Source: Sideroxydans sp.
Lineage (GTDB): Bacteria; Pseudomonadota; Gammaproteobacteria; Burkholderiales; Gallionellaceae
DNA: 6,615 bases
Direction: 5' to 3'
Assembly (NCBI GenBank): GCA_030823965.1
Contig: JAVBYP010000058.1
Span: 1-6,615 of the forward strand
Part shown: positions 1 to 6,516 of the stretch, piece by piece
Layout of the letters: each line of letters starts with the position of its first letter
Position numbering within the stretch: position 1 is the stretch's first letter
Made by a program: the position numbers and the translations under genes
The notes under the pieces: model-generated
What the model was told of the DNA's origin: nothing
The model's database searches: none
Seen by the model: the letters and a program-made list of their open reading frames with translations, nothing else

Positions 1-390
1 AGTAATGACTATGTCGAAGTGTTGAACGGCATCACGGAAGGTGAACAGGTCGTCACCGCCGCCAACTTCCTCATCGATTCGGAGAGCAACCTGAAGGCGG
101 CGCTCGGTGGCATGGGCGATGTACCAGCCAAACCGCAAGCGCAGCAGAAGACCGTCGGTCATCAGACACAAGGTGTCCTCGAAGCAATCAACCCAGACGG
201 AACGCTGAGTATCACCCACGACCCCATCCCTGCACTCAAGTGGCCAAGCATGACCATGGACTTCGCGCTGGCTAATCCATCGCTGGCGGCCAATATCAAA
301 CCGGGCAGCGCCATCAGCTTCGAGATCGTCGAACGCGGTCAGGGCGAATGGGTCATCACCAAGCTGCAAGCTCATCACGAGGGACACTGA
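1..390 (+). CDS. cusB: CusB/SilB-type efflux adaptor, C-terminal part, with fused CusF-like domain (5' truncated)
   Basis: This is the 3' end of a periplasmic adaptor (membrane fusion protein) of a heavy-metal RND efflux system. The frame is open from base 1, so the gene starts outside the window; an internal GTG at 19 is not a credible start. The opening residues carry the adaptor C-terminal signature GITEGEQVV followed by ANFLIDSESNL. After a Pro/Gln-rich linker (about bases 115-160) comes a CusF-like beta-barrel domain (about 160-375) with His at 217-219, Trp at 241-243 and Met at 250-252 and 256-258. Their spacing of 8, 3 and 2 residues matches the Cu(I)/Ag(I) site of CusF. The chain ends in a short His-rich tail (HHEGH). 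Such fusions are known from SilB of Cupriavidus metallidurans. The domain probably delivers metal to CusA, whose gene starts 1 base after this stop. Copper/silver specificity is inferred from the site. Confidence 0.92.
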   Translation, partial: SNDYVEVLNGITEGEQVVTAANFLIDSESNLKAALGGMGDVPAKPQAQQKTVGHQTQGVLEAINPDGTLSITHDPIPALKWPSMTMDFALANPSLAANIKPGSAISFEIVERGQGEWVITKLQAHHEGH

Positions 391-391
391 C

Positions 392-3300
392 ATGCTCTCA
401 AACATAATCGACTGGTCTGCGCGCAATCGTTTTCTGGTATTGCTCGCCACCCTGTTCATCACGTTGGCGGGCATCTATGCGCTGGTGAAGACGCCGCTGG
501 ACGCGCTGCCGGACCTGTCCGACGTGCAGGTCATCGTCTATACCGAATATCCGGGACAGGCACCGCAGGTGGTGGAAGATCAGGTCACTTATCCGCTCAC
601 CACGGCCATGCTGTCGGTGCCGAAATCGAAAGTGGTACGCGGCTTCTCCTTCTTCGGTGCGTCGTTCGTGTACGTGATCTTCGAGGACGGCACCGACATC
701 TACTGGGCGCGGTCGCGTGTGCTGGAATATCTGAACAGCATCGCTGGGCGCATGCCTCAAGGCGTCTCGCCACAACTGGGGCCGGACGCCAGCGGCGTGG
801 GCTGGGTGTACCAATACGCCGTGCTCAGCGACAAACACGACCTCGCCGAACTGCGCACCATGCAGGACTGGTATGTGCGCTATCAACTCACCAAAGCGCA
901 CGGCGTGGCCGAGGTCGCTTCCATCGGCGGCTTCGTGCAGCAATATCAGGTGACGGTCGACCCGCTGAAGCTACGTTCCTACGGAATCCCGTTGAGCAAA
1001 GTGTCGCAGGTCATCCGCGACTCAAACCGCGATGTCGGCGGGCGTGTGGTGGAGATGGCCGAGACCGAGTACATGGTGCGCGGCCACGGCTACCTGCGCG
1101 GCAAAGCGGATATCGAGAATCTGGTGGTGAAAGCCGAGCGCGGCACGCCGGTGCTGCTGCGCGACATCGCGCGTGTGGAACTGGGGCCGGACGAGCGACG
1201 TGGCCTGACTGAATTGAATGGTGAAGGCGAAGTGGTATCCGGCATCGCCATGGCGCGCTACGGCCAGAACGCGCTTGAGGTGATCGAGAACATAAAATCT
1301 AAGATCGCTGAGATCGCCCCCGGACTGCCCGAAGGCGTGACCATCCAGACCGTGTACGACCGCTCCGAGTTGATCCAGCGCGCCATCTCCACCTTGAAGA
1401 AGACACTGCTGGAAGAAGGATTGATCGTGGCGCTGGTGTGCATGGTGTTCCTGATGCATGCGCGCAGCGCACTGGTCGCCATCGTGATGCTGCCCATCGG
1501 TGTGCTGATCGCCTTCATCGCCATGCGTTTTTTGAATCTGAATTCCAACATCATGAGTCTGGGCGGGATCGCCATCGCCATCGGGGCGATGGTGGATGCG
1601 GCGATCGTGATGATCGAGAATGCGCATAAACATCTGGAACGCATGGAAGGTGATGAATCTCGTTTCAATGCCATATTGAATGCATGCAAAGAAGTCGGCC
1701 CCTCCCTCTTCTTCTCCCTGCTCATCATCACCGTCTCCTTCCTGCCGGTGTTCACGCTGGAAGCGCAGGAAGGTCGCTTGTTCGCACCACTCGCCTTTAC
1801 CAAGACCTTCGCCATGGCCGGTGCCGCCCTCCTCTCGGTGACGCTAGTGCCGGTGCTGATGCTGCTGTTCATCAAAGGCAAGATCAAACCGGAATCAGCG
1901 AACCCGCTCAACCGCTGGCTCATCGCAGGCTACCGTCCGCTCATCGCCGCCGTGCTGCAATACAAAAAAACCACCCTCGCCGTCGCTGCAGCGATGATGC
2001 TGTTGAGCATCTATCCCGCCATGAAGCTAGGCAGCGAATTCATGCCGACGCTCAACGAAGGCACGTTGTTCTACATGCCCACCGCGTTGCCCGGCATGTC
2101 GGTGACCAAGGCCGCCGAGTTGCTGCAAACACAGAACAAGATCATCAAGAGCTTCCCTGAGGTCGCGTCGGTGTATGGCAAGGCCGGTCGCGCGCAGACC
2201 GCCACCGACCCGGCGCCGCTGGAGATGTTCGAGACGGTGATCAACCTCAAGCCGCAGGAGGAATGGCGCGACGGCATGGACACGGACAAGCTGATCGCCG
2301 AGATGGACAAGGCGCTGCAATTCCCCGGTGTGGCTAACTCGTGGACCATGCCGATCAAGGCGCGCATCGACATGCTCTCCACCGGAATCCGCACGCCCAT
2401 CGGCATCAAGGTGTATGGCAAGAACCTGGACGAGATGGAGCGCCTCGCCAAGCAGATCGAGGCCGTGGTCAAAAACATACCGGGCACGACCAGCGCCTAC
2501 GCCGAGCGCATCACCGGCGGTTTCTATCTCGACATCGAACCCGACCGGCTGGCGCTGGCGCGCTACGGACTGACTGTCGGCGAATTGCAGGATGTCATCG
2601 CCACCGCACTCGGCGGCGAGATGGTCACCACCACGGTGGAAGGACTGGAACGCTTCGGCGTGAGCGTGCGTTATCCGCGCGAACTGCGTGACACGCCGGA
2701 ACGCATCGCGCGCGAGGTGCTGGTGACGACCATGGACGGCGCGATGATCCCGCTCGGCCAAGTTGCCAAGGTGAGCCTCAGCAAGGGCGCGCCGAGTATC
2801 CGCACCGAGAACGCCCTGCTCTCCGCCTACATCTACGTGGACATCCGCGAGCGCGACATCGGCTCGTATGTGGACGAGGCGCGCAAGGCGGTGGCGGCGG
2901 AAGTGAAGTTCCCGCCCGGCTACTACGCCACCTGGAGCGGGCAGTTCGAATACATGGAGCGCGCCATCGCCAAGATGAAGATCGTGATCCCCATCACGTT
3001 GCTGCTGATCTTCCTGCTGCTGTATCTCAACTTCAAACGCGTCACCGAATCGCTGGTGGTGATGCTGTCAGTACCGTTCGCGCTGGTGGGCGGCGTGTGG
3101 CTGCTGTGGCTGCTCGATTACAACTTGAGCGTGGCAGTGGCGGTGGGCTTCATCGCGCTGGCTGGTGTGGCAGCGGAGACGGGGGTGGTGATGCTGATCT
3201 ATCTTGAGAAAGCTTGGCAGGAAGTGCGGGCAAAGTGCGCCGAGGTCGGCCGCGAACCCTCAGCTCAAGACTTGTACGCCGCCATCATGGAAGGTGCTGT

Positions 3301-3529
3301 CGAACGCGTGCGCCCCAAGATGATGACCGTGGTCGCCATCATGGCCGGCCTGCTGCCCATCCTGTGGAGCAGCGGCACCGGCTCGGAAGTGATGCGCCGC
3401 ATCGCCGCCCCCATGGTCGGCGGCATGATCTCTTCGGCCGTGCTCACGCTGCTAGTGATCCCAGCGATCTACGCATTCATTCAGCAATACCGACTTAAAC
3501 GATCCACAACCGAAAGGAGAACATCATGA
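392..3529 (+). CDS. cusA: CusA-type Cu(I)/Ag(I) efflux RND pump
   Basis: This inner-membrane proton-driven pump of the HME-RND family (1045 residues; E. coli CusA is almost the same length) exports monovalent copper or silver through a CusCBA-type tripartite channel. It shows the RND layout: TM1 at about 13-33, a first periplasmic loop, a TM2-TM6 bundle at about 336-494, a second loop, and TM8-TM12 at about 862-1030. Met562 (YMP), Met612 (LEMFET) and Met661 (RIDMLSTG) have the same 50/49 spacing as the three metal-binding methionines of E. coli CusA (573, 623, 672). Probable proton-relay residues are Asp402 (GAMVDAA), Glu929 (GVAAET) and Lys976 (VRPKMM). The methionines argue against a Zn/Co pump such as CzcA. 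The ATG lies 1 base after the adaptor stop, with GAGGG at 379-383 eight bases upstream. The last 4 bases overlap the chaperone gene. No frameshift or missing key residue was seen. Confidence 0.97.
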   Translation: MLSNIIDWSARNRFLVLLATLFITLAGIYALVKTPLDALPDLSDVQVIVYTEYPGQAPQVVEDQVTYPLTTAMLSVPKSKVVRGFSFFGASFVYVIFEDGTDIYWARSRVLEYLNSIAGRMPQGVSPQLGPDASGVGWVYQYAVLSDKHDLAELRTMQDWYVRYQLTKAHGVAEVASIGGFVQQYQVTVDPLKLRSYGIPLSKVSQVIRDSNRDVGGRVVEMAETEYMVRGHGYLRGKADIENLVVKAERGTPVLLRDIARVELGPDERRGLTELNGEGEVVSGIAMARYGQNALEVIENIKSKIAEIAPGLPEGVTIQTVYDRSELIQRAISTLKKTLLEEGLIVALVCMVFLMHARSALVAIVMLPIGVLIAFIAMRFLNLNSNIMSLGGIAIAIGAMVDAAIVMIENAHKHLERMEGDESRFNAILNACKEVGPSLFFSLLIITVSFLPVFTLEAQEGRLFAPLAFTKTFAMAGAALLSVTLVPVLMLLFIKGKIKPESANPLNRWLIAGYRPLIAAVLQYKKTTLAVAAAMMLLSIYPAMKLGSEFMPTLNEGTLFYMPTALPGMSVTKAAELLQTQNKIIKSFPEVASVYGKAGRAQTATDPAPLEMFETVINLKPQEEWRDGMDTDKLIAEMDKALQFPGVANSWTMPIKARIDMLSTGIRTPIGIKVYGKNLDEMERLAKQIEAVVKNIPGTTSAYAERITGGFYLDIEPDRLALARYGLTVGELQDVIATALGGEMVTTTVEGLERFGVSVRYPRELRDTPERIAREVLVTTMDGAMIPLGQVAKVSLSKGAPSIRTENALLSAYIYVDIRERDIGSYVDEARKAVAAEVKFPPGYYATWSGQFEYMERAIAKMKIVIPITLLLIFLLLYLNFKRVTESLVVMLSVPFALVGGVWLLWLLDYNLSVAVAVGFIALAGVAAETGVVMLIYLEKAWQEVRAKCAEVGREPSAQDLYAAIMEGAVERVRPKMMTVVAIMAGLLPILWSSGTGSEVMRRIAAPMVGGMISSAVLTLLVIPAIYAFIQQYRLKRSTTERRTS
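3514..3519 (+). promoter_or_regulatory. Shine-Dalgarno site of the CusF-like gene, inside cusA
   Basis: AAGGAG lies 6 bases before the ATG at 3526, within the last codons of cusA. Together with the ATGA stop/start overlap (3526-3529) it fixes the chaperone start and suggests translational coupling to the pump. Confidence 0.75.
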
Positions 3530-3864
3530 ATACACTGACACTCGCATTCATCTTAGCCCTGCTGGCGACCGGCACCGCAGCCCGCGCCGCATCACACGAG
3601 CACGAGCATCAACACGACGCAGCTACGCAGCAAGCCGCCGCCACTTACGTGGGCATAGGCTTGCTGAAGGCGGTGAATGCCAAAGACGGCAAGGTGCAGA
3701 TCGCGCATGAGCCCATTGCTGAGTTGGAGTGGCCTTCGATGACCATGTGGTTCACGTTGCGCGAACCCTTATCAAAAGGCCTAAAGGCTGGTGATGCAGT
3801 GCGCTTTGAAATCAAGCAAGGGGAAAAGAAGCAGTGGCTGATCGAGAAGATCGAACGGAAATAA
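3526..3864 (+). CDS. cusF: CusF-like periplasmic Cu(I)/Ag(I) chaperone
   Basis: This small secreted metallochaperone (112 residues, the usual CusF size) binds Cu(I) or Ag(I) in the periplasm and passes it to the CusBA complex. Residues 1-21 form a signal peptide: a hydrophobic core, then ARA before Ala22. A His-rich stretch, SHEHEHQHD (23-31), opens the mature protein. The OB-fold domain (about 41-110) contains His61, Trp69, Met72 and Met74. These have the same 8/3/2 spacing as His36, Trp44, Met47 and Met49 of E. coli CusF, where Trp caps the metal by a cation-pi contact. The gene overlaps the end of cusA by 4 bases and is the last gene of the efflux operon in view. It is clearly related to the domain fused to the adaptor at the start of the window, so the operon carries two copies of this fold. 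Function is well supported; the role of the His-rich segment is inferred. Confidence 0.93.
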   Translation: MNTLTLAFILALLATGTAARAASHEHEHQHDAATQQAAATYVGIGLLKAVNAKDGKVQIAHEPIAELEWPSMTMWFTLREPLSKGLKAGDAVRFEIKQGEKKQWLIEKIERK

Positions 3865-3870
3865 CGATTA

Positions 3871-3896
3871 GCCACTCTGCTGTAGGAAAGAGTAGC
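3871..3896. terminator. possible stem-loop in the gap between convergent operons
   Basis: GCCACTCT (3871-3878) and AGAGTAGC (3889-3896) can pair around a 10-base loop. In the minus-strand transcript all eight positions pair, one as G-U; in the plus-strand transcript one C-A mismatch remains. The hairpin falls in the 42-base gap between the + strand chaperone gene and the - strand 127-residue gene, where a shared terminator is expected. There is no good T-run on either side, so a canonical intrinsic terminator is not established. Confidence 0.3.
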
Positions 3897-3906
3897 CCGT
3901 TTCGAT

Positions 3907-4290
3907 CTATTGTTCTGCTTCTTTTCTTGCCGAATTGCGAACGAGCTTTTCGAAACCCACCGTCGATACTTGGCTGACATCTAGGTATTCGTGTGTCACA
4001 TCAAGCTCTTTGATCACATTGTTATTCTTGCACCAGTTGTACCAAGCCTTATCCGCCGATTTCGAGGTGCCGGGCAAGCCATGCAACTGGTAGCGACTGC
4101 CGCTTTGCGTAGTCAGCATCATCGTTTCCCGATCAAAACTCTTGATGGGGCTGCTGGCACGTCCCACATCCTGCGACACCTCATGTCCGCACAGATGGCG
4201 GGACACTTCGCCAGTTTTCAATTCGACCTCGACCACCTTCCAGCGGCGAATGGTCAAATGATATGCACCATAGATCCCAGTTGTTGACAC
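3907..4290 (-). CDS. hypothetical protein downstream of radA (127 residues)
   Basis: I do not recognise this protein. It begins with GTG at 4290, and no nearby ATG competes: the next Met residues are at 57-58. A strong Shine-Dalgarno supports the GTG. It lies 12 bases after the radA stop on the same strand, so it is probably co-transcribed with radA. The product looks soluble, with no signal peptide or membrane segment. The N-terminal half seems beta-rich (LTIRRWKVVEVELKTGEV, about 12-29) and includes RHLCGHE (31-37). A central part around 59-75 is rich in Gly, Ser and Thr, followed by an aromatic segment KAWYNWCKNNN (81-91). The C-terminus is charged. Two Cys (34, 87) and scattered His do not form a recognisable metal motif. 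The ribosome-binding site and operon position make a real gene likely; any link to RadA function is only positional. Confidence 0.7.
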   Translation of the reverse strand: MSTTGIYGAYHLTIRRWKVVEVELKTGEVSRHLCGHEVSQDVGRASSPIKSFDRETMMLTTQSGSRYQLHGLPGTSKSADKAWYNWCKNNNVIKELDVTHEYLDVSQVSTVGFEKLVRNSARKEAEQ

Positions 4291-4296
4291 TTCTCT

Positions 4297-4302
4297 CTCC
4301 CT
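4297..4302 (-). promoter_or_regulatory. Shine-Dalgarno site deciding the GTG start of the 127-residue gene
   Basis: The minus strand reads AGGGAG directly after the radA stop codon, 6 bases before the GTG at 4290. This supports the non-ATG start and translation of the small gene from a radA-containing transcript. Confidence 0.65.
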
Positions 4303-5664
4303 TTAACGCATCTTCTCGACAGCTTCTTCTACCCGTTCCACCGCGATGATAGTCATGCCTTCTATCTTATGTTTAGGCGCATTGGCTTTGGGGATGATGG
4401 CATGAGTGAAGCCTAATTTCGCAGCTTCTTTCAAACGTTCCTGTCCACGTTGCACGGGACGCACTTCGCCAGCCAGCCCCACTTCGCCAAACACCACCAT
4501 CTTTTCTGGCAAGGGTTTGCTGCGCAGTGACGACACGATGGCGAGCAACACGGCGAGGTCGGCCCCCGGTTCGGTGATCTTCACCCCGCCTACCGCGTTG
4601 ATGAAGACATCCTGATCGAAACAGGCGATGCCTGCATGGCGGTGCAACACGGCTAGCAACATCGCCAAACGATTCTGCTCCAAGCCTAATGACAGTCGGC
4701 GCGGCGTGGGGGAATGTGACGCATCCAACAGTGCCTGTATCTCGACCAACAGTGGACGCGTGCCTTCTTGTGTGACCATGACGCAAGAGCCGGGCACTTG
4801 CGCACCGTGCTGCGACAAGAACAGCGCGGATGGATTGCTCACTTCGCGCAGACCTTTTTCGGTCATGGCAAACACGCCCAACTCGTTCACCGCGCCGAAG
4901 CGGTTCTTGAACGCACGGATGAGGCGGAAACTGGAATGGGTATCACCTTCGAAATACAGCACGGTATCGACGATGTGCTCCAACACGCGCGGCCCCGCCA
5001 GCGCCCCTTCTTTGGTGACGTGACCGACGAGGATGATGGTGACGCCATTGCTCTTCGCCAAGCGCGTGAGTTGCGCTGCACATTCGCGCACCTGTGCCAC
5101 GGAACCTGGGGCGGAAGTGAGTTGTTCTGAATACACGGTCTGGATGGAGTCGATGACCACGACATCGGGTCTCTCGTTGGCGATGGTGGCTTGGATCTTC
5201 TCTAGCTGTATCTCGGGCAACAGATTGACCGAACGCGCATCCAGCGAAAGGCGCTTGGCACGCAAAGCGATCTGCTGCGCTGATTCCTCGCCGCTGACGT
5301 AGAGGACTTTTTGCGATTGCGAGAGATGCGCCAAGGCTTGTAGCAACAAGGTGGATTTGCCGATACCGGGGTCCCCGCCGATGAGCACCACGCCGCCCTC
5401 TACCAAGCCTCCACCCAACACACGATCGAACTCGGAGATGCCCGTCGGTGTGCGCGACACTTCGCTCGCTTCCACCTCGGCCAGTTGCTGTAGCTTGCCC
5501 GATGCCGCCAAGGCGCTAAAGCGGTTCTTGCCTGCGGCAGGCAGCGCTTCCGCCACCGATTCCACCAGCGTGTTCCAAGCATCGCAATGCGGACATTGGC
5601 CCTGCCACTTGGGAGATTGCCCACCGCACTCGGTACAGGAATAGATCGTTTTTGCTTTTGCCAT
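4303..5664 (-). CDS. radA: DNA repair protein RadA (Sms)
   Basis: RadA is a RecA-like ATPase and DnaB-type helicase of the cytoplasm that promotes branch migration and processing of recombination intermediates. The 453-residue length is typical. Domains in order: an N-terminal zinc finger with Cys10, Cys13, Cys24 and Cys27; a RecA-like ATPase core with Walker A GDPGIGKS (97-104) and Walker B ending in IDS (Asp172); the RadA-specific KNRFG motif (253-257); and a C-terminal Lon-like domain (about 275-453). The start MAKAKTIYSC is the usual RadA beginning. No clear Shine-Dalgarno precedes the ATG, and the stop of the upstream nucleotidyltransferase gene is only 2 bases away, so translation may depend on reinitiation or coupling. 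All key residues are present and the gene looks intact. Confidence 0.98.
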   Translation of the reverse strand: MAKAKTIYSCTECGGQSPKWQGQCPHCDAWNTLVESVAEALPAAGKNRFSALAASGKLQQLAEVEASEVSRTPTGISEFDRVLGGGLVEGGVVLIGGDPGIGKSTLLLQALAHLSQSQKVLYVSGEESAQQIALRAKRLSLDARSVNLLPEIQLEKIQATIANERPDVVVIDSIQTVYSEQLTSAPGSVAQVRECAAQLTRLAKSNGVTIILVGHVTKEGALAGPRVLEHIVDTVLYFEGDTHSSFRLIRAFKNRFGAVNELGVFAMTEKGLREVSNPSALFLSQHGAQVPGSCVMVTQEGTRPLLVEIQALLDASHSPTPRRLSLGLEQNRLAMLLAVLHRHAGIACFDQDVFINAVGGVKITEPGADLAVLLAIVSSLRSKPLPEKMVVFGEVGLAGEVRPVQRGQERLKEAAKLGFTHAIIPKANAPKHKIEGMTIIAVERVEEAVEKMR

Positions 5665-5666
5665 GC

Positions 5667-6125
5667 TTAGGGATTCTTTATCTTTAACAGGAACAGACGG
5701 TCGATCGCATCTTTCTCGCGGTGACTCGTCTTGGTTTTTAACAGACCATCAATATCAAGTGTCGGTATCGTCACACCGTCGATCTCGATCTTGCGGATAT
5801 AGGGTTTCAATGTTTCGTAGGTCTCGCCATTTGCGGAAAACAGAATGTCGATCACAAGTTCGTCCGCAACACGAATGTTTTGGATCTCATCCGCATTGGC
5901 TTCTTTTGAAAACCACCAAGATTGAAGTTCTTTCGATGACTCAAGGAATTCCAGACTGCGGATCAATCTCGCCCCATTTTCGGTATCGAATGGAACAACC
6001 AAATCCACATCCTCAGTCGCTCTGTTCAATCCATGCAGGCGGACCGCCTGCCCACCTACCAAGATGTAATTCACGCCATTCGTTTGTAATGCTTGCAGCA
6101 GGCTATGCAGGTCTGGCGTGTTCAT
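5667..6125 (-). CDS. MNT/AbiEii-like nucleotidyltransferase
   Basis: This small protein (152 residues) has a polymerase-beta-type nucleotidyltransferase fold. It has VGG (23-25), then after 13 residues Asp39 and Asp41 in TEDVDLVV, and a third acidic residue Asp93 in VIDILF. Together these fit the family pattern GG-x(n)-DxD plus a later Asp that coordinates metal and NTP. The C-terminal KTKTSHREKDAIDRL (130-144) resembles the basic/acidic helix common in AbiEii- and DUF6036-like members. Known relatives transfer nucleotides to RNA or protein, and several act in toxin-antitoxin pairs; the substrate here is unknown. The ATG at 6125 has AGGGAG (minus strand, 6133-6138) 7 bases upstream. The gene overlaps the 73-residue gene by 23 bases and stops 2 bases before radA. 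Base composition is visibly more AT-rich than cusA, which may hint at transfer. Confidence 0.85.
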   Translation of the reverse strand: MNTPDLHSLLQALQTNGVNYILVGGQAVRLHGLNRATEDVDLVVPFDTENGARLIRSLEFLESSKELQSWWFSKEANADEIQNIRVADELVIDILFSANGETYETLKPYIRKIEIDGVTIPTLDIDGLLKTKTSHREKDAIDRLFLLKIKNP

Positions 6126-6324
6126 TCACCCACTCCCTGATCTTGTTTGCACGTTCTTCATCCATTGCATCAAACATGGATCGCGCACCACGAAACACCC
6201 CTTTGGGTTGAAAGTCGGGAATCGCCAGCGAGCGACTTTGTGCATCCAGACGCGCACCACGAAGCAATGCCTCCTCAGGCGAGGATGAGATCGGATTCCA
6301 GTCTTTATTTCCAACGATGCGCAT
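6103..6324 (-). CDS. small hypothetical protein paired with the nucleotidyltransferase (73 residues)
   Basis: This is a short soluble protein without signal peptide or membrane segment. Its ATG at 6324 follows GGAGGT on the minus strand (6329-6334) with a 4-base spacer, among the best ribosome-binding sites in the window. The 3' end overlaps the nucleotidyltransferase gene by 23 bases in another frame, a strong sign of a co-translated pair. The N-terminal half contains a helical SPEEALLRGARLDAQSR segment (15-31). The C-terminal half has PKGVFRGARSMFDAMDEER (40-58), a Gly-Val-Phe-Arg turn followed by an acidic/basic helix. From memory, small proteins with a similar GV(Y/F)RF-like motif often sit next to AbiEii/DUF6036-type nucleotidyltransferases, so an antitoxin-like or accessory subunit role is possible. 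That role is inference. Reality of the gene is well supported by its ribosome-binding site and overlap. Confidence 0.75.
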   Translation of the reverse strand: MRIVGNKDWNPISSSPEEALLRGARLDAQSRSLAIPDFQPKGVFRGARSMFDAMDEERANKIREWVNEHARPA

Positions 6325-6340
6325 ATGAACCTCCGCCCAG

Positions 6341-6358
6341 ATTGTACCTTGCGCAAGG
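6341..6358 (-). promoter_or_regulatory. candidate promoter -10 box abutting a 12-base palindrome
   Basis: On the minus strand TACAAT (6341-6346) matches 5 of 6 bases of the sigma-70 -10 consensus. It is directly preceded by the perfect palindrome CCTTGCGCAAGG (6347-6358). The pair sits 17 bases upstream of the 73-residue gene, first of the apparent radA operon, and the palindrome would lie in the promoter spacer, a good operator position. No convincing -35 was found, and the implied start site falls almost on the ribosome-binding site, so the promoter is tentative. Confidence 0.4.
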
Positions 6359-6433
6359 ATAACTCGGACATCATCGGTTTACGGGGGCTTCTAGAAATTC
6401 AAAGTTCTAAGCAAGACAAGGCGCGAGCATAAA

Positions 6434-6499
6434 ATTGCGACGCGGCATATATGAAATATGCAAGGAGAAATTTTTTGTGAGCAACGCAGTATTGCGACG
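6434..6499 (+). repeat. 9-base direct repeat ATTGCGACG (two copies)
   Basis: ATTGCGACG occurs at 6434-6442 and again at 6491-6499, on either side of the hairpin at 6445-6461. Both copies are preceded by a related GAGCA stretch (6425-6429 and 6479-6483), so the interior of the MITE-like element may contain an imperfect duplication. Confidence 0.45.
6445..6461. repeat. inverted repeat/hairpin at the centre of the MITE-like element
   Basis: GCATAT (6445-6450) and ATATGC (6456-6461) are perfect reverse complements around the 5-base loop ATGAA. The hairpin lies close to the middle of the 191-base element and could be a structural core of its transcript or single-stranded form. Confidence 0.5.
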
Positions 6500-6516
6500 A
6501 AAACGTAGTTTCAGTG

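Noticed and set aside
19..21. GTG as the start of the first gene
   Set aside because: The reading frame and the adaptor signature continue upstream of it to base 1, so the gene is truncated by the window edge rather than starting here.
2027..2761. Long open frame of 244 codons on the minus strand inside cusA, and similar ones at 398-943, 1022-1633 and 1258-1923
   Set aside because: They lie opposite a complete, highly conserved pump gene. Their products are His/Arg/Ala-rich low-complexity sequences typical of the shadow of a GC-rich gene, with no family signature.
3230..3260. Possible break or divergence in cusA between TM10 and TM11, where the sequence departs from E. coli CusA
   Set aside because: The frame is continuous, the relay Glu929 and Lys976 on either side are intact, and this cytoplasmic loop is variable in the family.
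3865..4302. Chance that the region between the chaperone gene and radA is non-coding or a pseudogene
   Set aside because: The minus strand holds an uninterrupted 127-codon frame with a good ribosome-binding site and operon spacing, while the 98-codon plus-strand frame (3991-4287) has neither.
5663..6211. Open frame of 182 codons on the plus strand opposite the nucleotidyltransferase gene
   Set aside because: The minus strand encodes a protein with clear catalytic motifs and a ribosome-binding site. The plus-strand product has no recognisable motif and spans two real genes.
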